Source of the DNA: Geosiphon pyriformis
Lineage: Eukaryota > Glomeromycota > Glomeromycetes > Archaeosporales > Geosiphonaceae
NCBI GenBank assembly: GCA_016748015.1
Contig: JAAOMT010000439.1
Location: 557,170 to 621,169, forward strand
DNA length: 64,000 nucleotides
Direction: 5' to 3'
The notes under the pieces are model-generated. The model was not told the origin of the DNA. It was given only the letters and a program-made list of their open reading frames with translations, and searched no databases. Positions within the stretch are counted from its first letter, which is position 1. Every line of letters starts with the position of its first letter. Shown here piece by piece: positions 1-11,458 of the stretch. Position numbers and translations under genes: made by a program.

Positions 1-224
1 GATTAGGAATAAGTTAAGTCTTGCCAGTCGCGTCCTGTGGACAGATTTGAAAAATTTTTAACTTTGAATCGTGGTCAATATATCTTATGAATCATATGAT
101 CCGACTGAACAAACTTTAATGGTGATTGGTCGAAATCATAAACTAAAACTTCAATTTTTTTGACACTATTTCTCCGTCTCACTGTACACGAATTCAATTC
201 TCCACTACCCTTAGCCTTACAAAA

Positions 225-1525
225 ATGACGATCGAAAACTCTCCAGCACGTTTTGTCACCCGATTAAAAGAAAGCCCTGAAGATGTATATATTACCGTTA
301 AAGAAAATGTTAGCGATCTATGGAACTTACTCTACAGAAACCTCGGCTGGCTCTTATGGAGGCTCTTTTATTGCTGCTTCATATTGAAAAAAGCTTTATA
401 TCTTCAAGAGCCAGCGGAAGACGATTACAGCCTAACAAGTTTCTCACGAGAAGAGGTGGTTTGTCTCTTACTAAGCGTTTATCTCTCCTGGCGATGCTTT
501 ATGCAATATCAAGATTATAAACTTTTTCTTCGTCACAACGCTGAAGAACCACCAAGAGGTTCCAATCACATGTACTTGGCCGATGTTGAACCTGAGGAAG
601 CCCCTGAATGGGCAGATCATCCCCTGGGATGCCTTTTGTATGTTAAATCACTTTTCACCTATAATCTATTCATTTCGACTTGCTTATTCTACTCACAAAT
701 CTCTTATCATAATTTTTTAGCTATCCAATATACAGGATATTATTTACCAGGCCACAGACGTCCCATAAAGTCTGGACACTACGAATATGGAAACCAGAAA
801 GAATCACTCTTCGATGTTTTTGTTGGTTCTCGCCTGTACAGATTTTCATGTATCATATCATGACTCCCGGTAAAGCCCCATTTCTAGCTATCGCTATTAT
901 CATGATGGCTTTTCTTCTTCGACGACTCGTAGATTGGTTTGATGACTTGGTGAAAGATAGACAAGTTATATATGAACAAATGCAACTTGAATATCACGAA
1001 AAATTTGTGTCTCCACGACTTTTCAGACAACAACGAATCGATACCGCTCAAACTGATGCGAGTTATTGGGATCTAGCTGCTCAACAAGCCATCCAAAAGT
1101 CAATTATGAATCAGTCCAGCGCTACTGTAACTGTCGTCCCAGACCTTCCCAACGAAGCTAAATTCAAAAATCCTGAATTTACTCTCGAATCGAGATCAAC
1201 TACCGAGTCAGCACCAAATGCCTCCGTTGCACAACCTACGCTGCCATTTATATTAGAGAAGAATAGCCCTGGGCTTGCTCCTAAAACAAGAACTCCAAGA
1301 ACATCACGTTCAGCTGCTGCCACCAGCTCATCCCCCACTTCAAAATCAAGGAAGTCAGCAAACAATTCTATTAAAAATACCACAGAAGAATACGAATGCC
1401 CTGCGGATAAGCCAAGTCCTTACAAGACAAAAGAGAATATTTTTCAACGCGGATATCCTGGGGCAATTAACGGGGTTCCAATCGATAACTCGAAGTTGAC
1501 TATCCGAAGGAAAAAGAAGTATTAA
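225..1525 (+). CDS. Nur1/DUF2418-like nuclear-rim membrane protein, split by an apparent 1-nt frameshift
   Basis: Two overlapping reading frames, 225-863 and 848-1525, read as one protein of about 430 residues. The first frame gives an N-terminal region with hydrophobic segments (near residues 40-60, 80-95 and 135-165). The second continues with TPGKAPFLAIAIIMMAFLLR, a clear transmembrane helix, followed by KDRQVIYEQMQLEYHEKFVS and PRLF. This helix plus 'EY..KFV.PR' pattern is what I recognise from the fungal Nur1/Mug154 family, whose members help tether silent chromatin at the inner nuclear membrane. The tail (after residue 290) is Ser/Thr/Lys-rich and looks disordered, as in that family. 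The frames join if one T is added to the TTTT run at 843-846, giving LYRFFMYHIM across the junction. A 26-nt GT-AG intron (816-841) would also join them but is implausibly short. The start ATG at 225 lies in a good fungal context (AAAATG). Family call is from memory of the pattern; the membrane topology is visible. Confidence 0.6.
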
Positions 1526-1940
1526 AAATTGCTCCTTTCTCTTTGGGTAGTAAATGTCTAACCTGAATTTTTTATGATCTCGCATCCGGCTCCCCATACA
1601 AGAACAATTGTTTGCTTGCTAGATTAATAATTTACTAAATTGCTAGCATGATTGGTATATCTTATAATTTTTAGATTTCTATTACCCTTTGTTATATTTG
1701 TTTGATTTTATCATGAAATAAATATTTTGCAAAAGGCCTTATGGCATCCCAGCTTATATGATTCGTTTTTGAAGTATCTCGTCATAGATAACGAAAATAT
1801 CGAAGATTAGAAATATTAATTCGCAATAAATCAGGTCATTTCTTTGAAAATAGGTGTTTATTTTATAATCCATATTATTATATAATCAGATCTTTATCAG
1901 AATAAATTTGATCCTAGAAAGAAATTGCGCCATTTTAAGA
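1526..1940. other. Intergenic region between the Nur1-like gene and MAK5
   Basis: About 400 bp of moderately AT-rich DNA with no supported ORF. It must hold the 3' end signals of the upstream gene and the promoter of the helicase gene. I see no distinct motif beyond AT-rich stretches. Confidence 0.6.
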
Positions 1941-4900
1941 ATGAAACCTCAGCAAAAGTCCCACCCTAGCATAGCTTCTGTACTTAACAGTAACACCCAA
2001 AGTATTAGTATTGGTAAGATTGGTAAAATAGCTAGAAAACGTTTGAGACGCAAAGAACTAAACTTGAATAGAAAAATTACACCTTTTACCAACGCCAAAC
2101 AAGAAGACGAGTGGCGTAAATTCTCATATCATGACCCCCCTCCGCCTTCTTCAAACTCGACTGCTTTGACTGCAACTCAAAAACGTAAAAGAGTGGAAGC
2201 CGAAGACGAGGGAGAAGGAAAGCAAAAAGCTAAAAAAAATGACATTAAAGGATCAAAGAAAAATAAAACGATTAATACACATGCGATAAATCGTGAACCC
2301 GATTTGAGAACCACGGATAAAGATTCAAAAGATGAGATTTCTGAATCTCCAATAGACGATTTTCAATGGTCCGAGGTTCATTGTCCCGACGGGTTTTTAA
2401 TGGGGGATGATGAAATCGGGGGGTTTTTATGTTTGGAAGAGTGTGATGGGGTTGATATCGAGTATGAAGGGACTGAGAAGACTGGTCGAGTGATTAAATT
2501 TAAGGTATGGGGGATGGATCAACCTGTTGAATATTTTTAGACTGTGATTTCTTTAAATTTATAATATTATATTTAACTTATATTTTATTGTAGAAAGTAA
2601 GAGACGTTAACAAAACAGGAAAATCAACGATGAAAGCTGCACAGCCCGAAAAACCACTTTCTTTAGAAGAAACGCGAAATTTTTATGATCTTGATACATT
2701 TGATGAACGATTGCTAACTGTTAGTAACGAATTGGTAAGCAATCAGAAAGACAAAAGTGATTCCGAGGATAGCTGGGAGACAGTAGACACGTTTGGGGAA
2801 TCGACTGACAATGAGCTTGATTGTGGGAGTGAGGATGCTTTGGATATAGAGCAAGATTCTGAAGAGACGAGTCCGACGATGGTTGCTAAAAACACAAAAA
2901 AATCATTAAAAAATACAGCTACAGTTGCAAAAACAAAAACATCATCCTCTTCGAATCAAACAAATAAAAAGGGTTTCACAAATAATTTTGATATTGGTAT
3001 GACAGATGTTTATAATTAGCACTGTTTCTTTGGAAATTTCCTTAATCCTAACGAACTCTTTTCCTCTAAAGATTTCGACATTTCTGAATGGAAAAAATTC
3101 AAATTATGCCCAGTAATCTTGAACGCGCTCAAATCCTTGAAATTTGGACAACCGACCCCAATACAAGAAAAAACTTTACCTTATGGATTAAAAGGGCGCG
3201 ATGTGATTGGAGCTGCGGAAACTGGGTCTGGGAAAACTCTTGCATTTGGGATTCCTATCTTACAATATATAATAAATATTAAAGAGTCTAGTGTGGGATC
3301 TAAGAAAAACTTAGAAAATCAACACACGAATGAACTTGCTGCTTTAATCATTACGCCCACAAGAGAACTGGCGATACAAGTTAAAGATCATCTTTTACAA
3401 ATTGGGAAATATGCAGGCATCAAGGTTTGTCTTTACGGGAATGGGAATAGAAATTTTTTGGTATATAATATTGAAAAAATATTTCTGCAGGTACTAACGC
3501 TCGTAGGTGGAATGGCGGTACAAAAACAAAAACGTTTGATGGACAAGTTGCCGAATATTATTGTTGCTACTCCTGGTCGATTATGGGAAATGGTGTCTGA
3601 GGTTGATATGGGTTGAATTCTTAATTTTCTGAAGCTTGCAACTATTCTCATTTGAATTCACAATTAGAACGATGATTATCTCGATCGGTTGCGTCGCGTC
3701 AAATTCTTTGTACTTGACGAAGCGGATAGGATGCTAGAAACCGGTCATTTTAAAGAATTAGATCAAATAATTACCTTGCTATCAAACACTAAAACGTATT
3801 ATCAGATTTACTTTTCTTCGATGATACTCAAATAGAAGTGGCATTATCTGAATTATCGTGTTCCTCTTGTATTTCTGATAGCAATACGGATAACTGGAAT
3901 AACGACATTAACACAAAGTATCCCACTGAAAATATTAAGGGTAGGTAAACCGGATTACTTTTTATGCGAACTCAAATCAAAATACCTTTCTCGCCCTGAA
4001 ATCTCATTTACAAATTGTAAATATCCTAGATCTGGCTGTCCGACAAACATTTGTTTTCTCTGCAACTCTTGATAAAAATTTGAAAGAGGACTTAAAGAGA
4101 CGAAAATTTTTCAAGGCTGCTAAACCCAAAATTCTTGATAGTAAACGTGTTACAATGGGTAAAAGATCAGGATCAACTTCGACAATATATATGTTTATCT
4201 TTTTTGATCATCTTAATTGTTTCATTTGGCACTTTAGAGGCATTAATGAAACGACTCGACTTCAAAGATCATGACCCTGTATTTGTCGATATCACTCCGG
4301 AGGACGTAGTGGCTGCAAGTTTACAGGAATCAAAGATCCAATGCTGGGTTAAAGACAAGGTGCTTTTGATATCTCAACCGCGAAACATTCAGTGATCAGG
4401 CGATTCTTTTCATTAATACTTACAATCTCACAATTTAAAAAATATGGCAGGATATCTACCTCTATTATTTTATCACACGATACCCTGGTCGAACTCTCGT
4501 GTTTGTCAATAGCATTGACGCTATACGACGATTAATTCCAATTATGAAATTACTGGGCGTTGAAGTGTTGGGCTTACATGCACAGATGCAACAACGACAA
4601 CGATTAAAAAATTTGGACCGGTAAGTTTTCGTAGACAGAACAAGATTCTGAGAATAAAAATTTGATTTTGGTCTTTATTAATGCGCCGATCACAAAGTTT
4701 TAAACAGAATCCCAAATCAGTAATGGTGGCTAGTGATGTTGCCGCTCGTGGGCTTGATATTCCATCGGTAGAACATGTCATCCACTATCAGTTGCCTAGA
4801 TCGAGTGATGTAAAGTATCTATCAAAAATTAAAATCGGAGAACTGCGAACGATAAATTTAATTTCCAATCTTCATAGATTTATGTACATCGAAGTGGTCG

Positions 4901-5796
4901 TACTGCTCGCGCACACAGAGAAGGTATAAGTTTGATGCTATGCAGCCCTGAGGAATCGGCACTTTACCGAAAAATTTGTCAAAAGCTCAAAAAAGGTGGT
5001 CCATTTGGATATTCTTTATCTTTCTTAAATTTGCTTTACAGCTAAAATTCTAAATTACGAATTCATCCGACTCTTTAGACGCTGGCATGGATGATTTCCC
5101 GCTTGATAGAGGCATCATCGATGCTATGAAACAAAGGATAAGCTTGGCGCGTATGATTGACGAAGAGGAACATAAAATACAAAAGGTTAACCCAGATCTA
5201 TTAGCGTTATAAACTTATCCTTTTTCTAAAATCTGCCTTATAATACTTTTCCTGATATATATGGTCTTGGATTTTAAGTCTAACCATGATACGGATTGGT
5301 TGCAAAAAGCAGCACAAGAATTAGAAGTGGATTTGGATGATGAAGAGTAAGGCTCCCCTAATTTTGTTCATGATATTTCTTGTTTTTGTTGATCTCGAAC
5401 TATTGTTAAATTGCCTCATCGCCTTTACCTCAAAAAAATTCAATAAGCAAAAGTAAGAAAAAAAACGCGGCGGTAAAAGGAAAAATAAAAGCAATGAAAC
5501 AACAACTCCGGTTCCTTCTCGCTCAACCACTTGTCCCACGTGGTGTTTCAACCAAATATTTGACCGGGGGTGTTGTTCGTGATTTGGCTGATCGACTCTT
5601 GGATGAACAATCATGTACTTGTCATTTTACTCTTTGGAAAATTTTATAATCATCTTCAAAGGATTCATTTATTAATTCGGATTTTTAATCTTGCACAGTA
5701 AATCCCTCTCTCCTTGGTGTCAAACAGACCTCGGCAACCTTTGATTTTAAATCAAAGAACAAAAAGAAATTTAAGAAAACAAATAACTTGAAGTGA
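1941..5796 (+). CDS. MAK5: ATP-dependent RNA helicase Mak5/DDX24 (14 exons)
   Basis: DEAD-box helicase of large-subunit ribosome assembly in the nucleolus. I resolve exons 1941-2504, 2594-2996, 3072-3424, 3491-3601, 3668-3940, 4030-4158, 4238-4359, 4451-4620, 4698-4809, 4878-4995, 5079-5185, 5279-5346, 5448-5614 and 5699-5796. All 13 introns are GT-AG, 66-101 nt, and phases agree throughout. The product is about 931 aa. Visible motifs: Q-motif FGQPTPIQ, motif I AETGSGKT, Ia PTRELA, Ib TPGR, II LDEADRM (near 3716), [25 protein letters not shown]. The acidic/Lys-rich N-terminus with a '[17 protein letters not shown]' segment and the C-terminal '[15 protein letters not shown]' segment are typical of Mak5/DDX24 rather than other DEAD helicases. 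An in-frame TAG at 3017 falls inside intron 2. Exon 5 needs one extra T in the run at 3812-3815 to stay open. The start at 1941 is the first in-frame ATG. Confidence 0.93.
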
Positions 5797-7293
5797 ATTT
5801 TGGCTAGTTGATTATAAAATTATTTTCACAAAACTCTGTTGAATGGAAAAATGCTTTTTGATTATGATCACTTGTGTCCAAGAGATAAAAAAGCTATAAT
5901 ACAAAATAGTTTATGATAATTGCATATAGGTTATTAAAAATTATACATTTCTTTTTTCTTTACAGAAAACAGTAATTTGTTAAGCAATAAAAATATTTCA
6001 GGTATTAAAATAAGTATTTAATATTTCAATTTTTAAATAAGTGTAGCTTTTTTATTACATCTGAATTTGAGAAATTACAGTATAATTGAAGTGTTTTAAT
6101 TTTCTATTTTTTGACAGTATTAAAACATAAATTGTTTTTTTTTAATTTGATAATTTGTTTAAATATAATTTTAATACATTTTTATTAAAATAATTAAAAA
6201 AACATTTGTAGATTGTTTATTTATACTTTTTAACAAAAAAATTTACTGGTTAATTTTTTAATCTAAATATTAAAATATGTTTAAAACTTTTTAATTGTGT
6301 TTTTTTAAAAATGTTAAAAAATTTATATTTAAATATTAAACTATTTTTTTATAAAATTTTATAAACCAAAGATAAATATTTTAATACTTTTAAATTTGTT
6401 TATAATTTATGGATGTACTTTTTTAGATTAAACCAATTATTGAGAGAAAAAAAAAGACCAGTACCAAAAACCAAAAAATTCAACTTAGTTAAAATTAAAC
6501 TAAGTCTTCCAAAGCTAATATTTTTAACTTTAAACCACTAATTTTAACAATAAAAATCTTATTATTAAAAATTAAAAGCAGAATATTATTAATAACAGAT
6601 ATAAAAACAGAAAAAAAAAATTTTAAAATATCTATATTAAACTTAATAATATTGTTTATAAGCATATTTAATAAAAAATAAGATAAACAAAAAAATAAAA
6701 AAAACTTATTACAAAAGTATTTAATTTAGCAAAAATCATAGTAACTTAATTACTTGGAAGTTTTAAAGATCTTTTAAGAAAGTTCAACCAAAATTTTAAA
6801 ACAAAAAAAATAAAAAATAAAGAATTAACTAACATATTATTATTATTATTATTATAAAAAATATTATAGCCAACTATTTAAGTTTATAACTTGTCATCAA
6901 ATACCAATAAATAAGAAATAAAAAACTGTTTTTTAACATAGAAATAAACAAAATACAAATAAGTTTTTTCAAAATACTCATAATTAATAAGTTTTTTAAT
7001 AAAAAAATTCAAAAAAACATATTTATTATATTCAAAAACAAAATATTTAAAATAACCATATTTATTATAATAAACTATATTTAATCTAATTCAAAAAAGC
7101 TTAATACTTTTAAAAACAAAAATTATACAAAATGTTTAATTTAGATTTTTTTTAAACTTAAAACAAATAGTTATATATTAAAGCTTAATATTAATAGTAA
7201 ATAATTTATTAATAATACAGATTTTTTTACTTATATTTTTTAATAGTAAATTCAAATTATAAGTGGTTGTTTTTATAAATAATATAAACAATT
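5797..7293. other. AT-rich gene-free spacer with possible LINE remnant
   Basis: Roughly 1.5 kb of very AT-rich sequence with no coding potential. It includes an (ATT)n run near 6838-6855. The stretch at about 6485-6545 resembles the antisense of the LINE ORF1 segment that lies near 37350-37430 in L2, with C and G replaced by T and A. This is a by-eye match only. Confidence 0.4.
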
Positions 7294-7364
7294 TTCTTTC
7301 CTTCATCCAAATTTCCCAAAAAAGAGTCTAAAGTTTTTTCAAAAGAAGTTTTTTTACCATTCAG

Positions 7365-8048
7365 TACGATAAATCAAAACCATTTTTCGATTACGAGGCC
7401 ACTGTTGGCTCTGTTATTGCTGTTATAAAGAAGGCTACCAAAGTTTCTGGTTCCGAAGGTGGTTTTAAAATAGTTGTATTGAGGAAAAAGAGAAAAAGTG
7501 GTGTATTGGCAGAGAGTATTAATAATAGTGGGGTTGCTGATAAAGCTCTTAGTAATTGTTCATGGGGTTCTGAGGCGGGTAACACTACTGAATCTGAGAG
7601 TATTGACATAGAGAAGAAGTGCTTGGTTGAGGAAACCAGTGTTAACTATGGTGAGAATGGTGCTTTTGCAGAAGAGGATCCTGATCAAATGCCTAAGAGT
7701 TTGCGTGTAAAGACCAAGAAGGTGTTAGGGAAGCCTCTGGGTGTGATTGATTATGGTACTGTCGATGTAGACAATGACGTGTTAGTTGGTTCCTTTTTTC
7801 TTCCACCCTCTTTGCCTATTAAACTGTCCGTTCAAGTGCCTGTTTGCAAGTCTTTTGCTTTGGATATTGATCTCATGGCTGTTGCTGGGAAATCATCTCA
7901 AGAGAAATTGAACTTTGTCAAAAAAATTTTTTCAGGTGTGAATGGTTTTGGGGGGGCCTCTGCTCCCTCAAAATTTGGTGGAATCATCCTGGTATCTTTC
8001 ACTTCTGAAAAAGTGATGATGGTGGCTGCTCAATTGGCAAATGACCGT
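7365..8048 (+). pseudogene. L1 ORF1, N-terminal part
   Basis: Open frame of about 228 codons with no obvious ATG; the N-terminus differs from L2-L4. From about 7850 it matches the other copies: a 'KSFALDIDLMAV' segment and a 'VNGFGGASAPSKFGGI' segment, both shared with L2, L3 and L4 ORF1. The stretch before is Ser/Glu/Lys-rich. The frame ends at AAT-GAC-CGT and continues in register at 17464 (GGT GTT GTG GTA) once the gypsy element and one copy of its 4-bp duplication are removed. It is probably the nucleic-acid-binding accessory protein of the LINE. Confidence 0.8.
8045..8048. repeat. Target-site duplication of the gypsy element (left copy)
   Basis: CCGT directly before the 5' LTR pairs with CCAT at 17460-17463 directly after the 3' LTR; the single difference is a G-to-A transition. 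Removing the element and one copy restores the L1 ORF1 reading frame exactly. Confidence 0.75.
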
Positions 8049-8846
8049 TGTTACGGTTTAAGAATTTAGCAAAAAGAATCATAAAAATAATACAAACTAT
8101 TCAATCATAATATAGCACAGTAATAATCTTAGAAAGATAATGATTAACATAGTAGCAAACACCAGGTTGAAATATCAAAAAGAAAGTATTTTCTTGTAGA
8201 ACTACAAACATGTATATATACAGTAGTTTTAATATTGGGAAATAATCAATCAAGTAATAAAAATCATAACTTATCAAGCAACAGATCCAATTTTATCCAA
8301 CAAACTCCACTTTAAATCATACTTTCAAATTAAATATCTCAAGAAACCTTTAAAAATCAAAAAGAAATGAAAAAAAATATTTAAAATGGAACTATCACAA
8401 CCCAAAGTATTAAGAAACTTACTTGTATTATTTATTGAATGAAACTATCATTCATCAACTGAATCCCTTGGAAGAATAATCCTTGATCAAGATTATTCAT
8501 GTTGTTACTAATTAATAAAAGCTTTATTGTGAGAATTAGAAAAGCGCTAAAGACCATTAATATTCTGTGTTTCTAGATTAGAGAAACACATCAGGCAATT
8601 GCAAAAATAGCCTCAGAAAAGACCCCAGACAGTGGGTAGATTTCAGTTTAGCCTCTGAAAAGGAGTACATAAACACACACAACAATCAAAAATTAAAGAA
8701 TAACTTACATTGCAACAATAAAAAGAAAGCCTTCAGTGTAATAGTGACATTATCACACAAATAGAATTGAGAAACTCACGAAAGACTGATTGCAATTAAA
8801 GTGGGATATCTGCAATTAAATATAACAAGAAAACCATCCCGTAATA
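8049..8846 (+). repeat. 5' LTR of the gypsy element
   Basis: 798 bp, starting TGTTACGG and ending CCGTAATA. It aligns without gaps to 16662-17459. About two dozen differences are visible and all are transitions. It should contain the promoter, although I recognise no clear TATA box or start site. Confidence 0.95.
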
Positions 8847-8848
8847 TT

Positions 8849-8864
8849 TGGTGAACCCTATGAG
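8849..8864 (+). promoter_or_regulatory. Primer-binding site (PBS)
   Basis: TGGTGAACCCTATGAG begins 2 nt after the 5' LTR. The leading TGG complements the CCA end of a tRNA, as expected for a minus-strand primer site. I do not assign the tRNA. Confidence 0.6.
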
Positions 8865-8928
8865 GAAAGAAAATCAAAAAGGAAATAATAATTAGCAATA
8901 ATTCATTGCTAAAAAGGAAAAGACAAAA

Positions 8929-10459
8929 GTGGCAACAAAAACCCCTAATCTTACTGTTCTTGAATTCTGCCATGCTATTTACACACAAAATCAAAGTGAT
9001 CTTGGATTACCAGAAGGGTGTTGTCCAGCAGAATCTGCCCTCACTTATTATATCAATGCCAGAATAAATTATCATATAGGAAAGGAAGAAGAACCACACG
9101 ACACAAAACTTGGATTGTATAGAGAATTATCACAATACACTACANNNNNNNNNNNNNNNNNNNNAACTAGGAACACCAGCTCAAACGCCAAAGAAAACTG
9201 TCACTCAATCAATAAAAAAACAATGTATTTATTCACCAGAAGATAAATCATACTATTTTTCACCAAAAAATAAGATACAAATTCCATTAGGAGCTGCATC
9301 ATCATCAACATCAACTCCACAAATGCCAAGAACTCCTAGTTATATTGATAAAATTAAACAACGTAACTGGGGAGACATACCAATTACAGGAGGATATTCA
9401 TCACTATTCCAAAACCCTCTTTTTCAGCCAAAATTTAGAACAGGGTTTGAAAACCGTGAAGAAGAGTCTGAATTGGAATCCGAAAAAGAGATCAGCGAAA
9501 AAACAATCACAAGACCAGTCACTGGAACAAGCAGCCAGTCCAGAAACCAAGAAACTCGTGATCAAGAGGAAGAACCGGATATAAGAGAAGTCACCTTTAG
9601 GAACGCTCAAGGAAATATCATCCCACCTCCTCTTAGACCAATAAACCCACCAGCAGAAAATGGCAACGAAATAACCACACCATATATTGCAAGACTAACA
9701 GATTTCTCAGGAGAGGAAGAAGAAACGGATGTGCACACATGGCTCAGAGAAACACAAAAAGCCATCCAGGCAAATAACTAAAATGACCAAAGAGCAATTC
9801 AAACATTACCTTTCTTCCTGAAAGGCACAGCCGACTCGTGGTATCAAAGCCTGGAAACAAAACCCACGAGCTTTGCCAAATTTAAAAATGCACTCCTGGA
9901 GTATTTTAGCGACCCAAACGCCGTAATCCAACTACAGAACGAATTCAATACTATCAAGCAAAATACCGGTGAAACTGTCACCCAATACCTTGCTCAATTC
10001 AATCGAATTCGCTGTCAGATTGAAGTGATTGAACAAGGATACTACACTGATCCTCAGGTTTTAAATCAGTTTATTAGAGGATTAAAAAGCAGCATTTTAG
10101 GAAGAGTATGCCCTGCCCACCCTAATTCCTTACCAGAAGCTGTTATGCTCACCAGAGCCCTTGAATCGGCTGAGAAAGAAGCTAACCATAGTCAAATAGT
10201 TAACATGGTAATGGAGGAAAATAAGACAGAAACATTAGAGAAAAGAGTAACACGATTAGGGGAGGAACTCTCTAAGAAAATAGAAAGTTACCTCATCCCG
10301 GATCCGAGAAAAAATACATACCAACCACCCCAAAGACGCAGCCAAGAAGTCAGCGACAGTCGAAATAATCGCTCATCATGCCAGGAATTCAAAACAGAAA
10401 CACGTGCCTGCCATTTTTGCAAATGCATAGGACATTTGATTAGTCAATGTCGAACGTGA
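8929..10459 (+). pseudogene. gag: gypsy gag (capsid and CCHC nucleocapsid)
   Basis: Reading begins near 8929, where the likely start codon reads GTG (ATG changed by a transition). The frame crosses a 20-N gap, then a Pro/Ser-rich linker, then a retrotransposon-gag capsid region ('FFLKGTADSWYQSLE', 'LEYFSDPNAVIQLQNEF', 'TVTQYLAQFNRI', 'LNQFIRGLKSS') and ends with a CCHC zinc knuckle, C-X2-C-X4-H-X4-C (CHFCKCIGHLISQC) at about 10408-10450. One in-frame stop (TAA, 9779-9781) interrupts it; it can be explained by a CAA or TGG change. Gag forms the particle and binds the genomic RNA. It is in the same frame as the protease that follows. Confidence 0.85.
9145..9164. other. Assembly gap (20 N)
   Basis: Twenty Ns inside gag. 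The true length is unknown, so the frame across the gap cannot be judged. Confidence 1.
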
Positions 10460-11458
10460 ATGATGCAGGAAGCATGCGAAAATAATTACTACGCACCACC
10501 CCAAATGCCCAGAAACCAGTACATGCCAATACCATGCCAATATCCCACCACGTATCAAAATCAAGGAGCTTACCAGCAACAGCCCATGATAGCCAACCCG
10601 AATTGGCATCCCAAGGCCTGAAATCAGCCCATGTGAAACCAGAACGCATTGGTCCAGAGGAATCCAAACTGTGCCAGAACCAATTAACAAACCAATCCAA
10701 ACTACCAAAATTATCAACAAACTTACCTTAATATACCGGAAAACCTGATCATTGGAAACAATGACGGTAGAAACATAAACAGAACCAAGAATTCCTCCAA
10801 ATTGAGCCAGACAATACCACCAGCAGTTGCCACCGAAGATAGCAGCCTCACAGCTATTTTTCCTTTTGAATTAAAGGAAAACGAGGCTATGTTCAGTGAA
10901 GCAGCATTGGACGAAAAATGCCCAATCACTGCTATATATACGGAAGCCACTGTAAACAATACCTTAATCAAACTTATCTTAGACAGCAGATCCACTGGAA
11001 GCATCATAACACTTCAACTAGTAAACCAACTGGGTTTCAAAGTTGATTGTGCCGCGACATCCCAAATCATAACAGCCGATAGAAGTACAAAGCTGCCTCA
11101 TGGCGAAATCGACTCATTCCCTTTCGAAATTAACGGCATAGTAATATCTACAAAAGTATTAGTAATGGACACTACACAATATCAAGCATTAGTAGGAAAT
11201 GACTGGCTAACAAAAGCCAACGCCACCCTAGACTGGACCACCCAAGAGCTTCTGATCAATTATAATGGCCACCAGGCCAAAATTCCAGCCACCTGTGGCC
11301 ACTTCCAAAAACCCAGTGCCAACCAAAGACCTACCTTCAAATTTGAGGAAAATCCAGCACTACCAGCCATCAAAACCTATCAGCTCTCTTGGGCTGATGA
11401 CCAAAGAACAGAACTACCAGCCGTACCAATGTGGACCAGCGAAGAAAGATCCGAATAG
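10460..11458 (+). pseudogene. pro: gypsy linker and retropepsin-type protease (active site altered)
   Basis: The frame continues from gag through a Gln/Asn/Pro-rich linker with several TGA stops, then an open stretch 10802-11458. The aspartic-protease core is visible: 'NNTLIKLILDSRSTGSIIT', then 'LVMDTTQYQALVGNDWLTKA', the usual second half of a Ty3/gypsy retropepsin ending in a 'GNDWL' segment. The catalytic triad that should read D-S/T-G reads D-S-R (10982-10990). The third codon is AGA where GGA is expected, a single G-to-A transition that should abolish activity. The protease normally cuts the Gag-Pol polyprotein. The domain call is firm; the loss of function is inferred. Confidence 0.85.

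Larger units (their letters stand above)
7294..8048 (+). mobile_element. LINE copy L1, 5' part (split by the gypsy insertion)
   Basis: The 5' edge near 7294 (TTTCTTTCC, then CCAAATTTCCCAAAAAAGAG) matches the 5' starts of L3 near 42870-42910 and of L4 on the minus strand near 60400-60440. The unit stops exactly where the 5' LTR begins and resumes at 17460 after the 3' LTR, so L1 was present before the gypsy element. Confidence 0.85.

Noticed and set aside
816-841. 26-nt GT-AG segment as an intron joining the two Nur1-like frames
   Set aside because: Far shorter than any other intron in the window (66-136 nt); a missing T is simpler.
3017-3019. TAG in the MAK5 frame as a premature stop
   Set aside because: It lies inside a 75-nt GT-AG intron (2997-3071) whose removal keeps frame and gives an uninterrupted helicase N-terminal region.
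5797-7293. AT-rich blocks as centromeric DNA
   Set aside because: Similar blocks flank every transposon here, and where readable they match decayed elements; no satellite array is seen.
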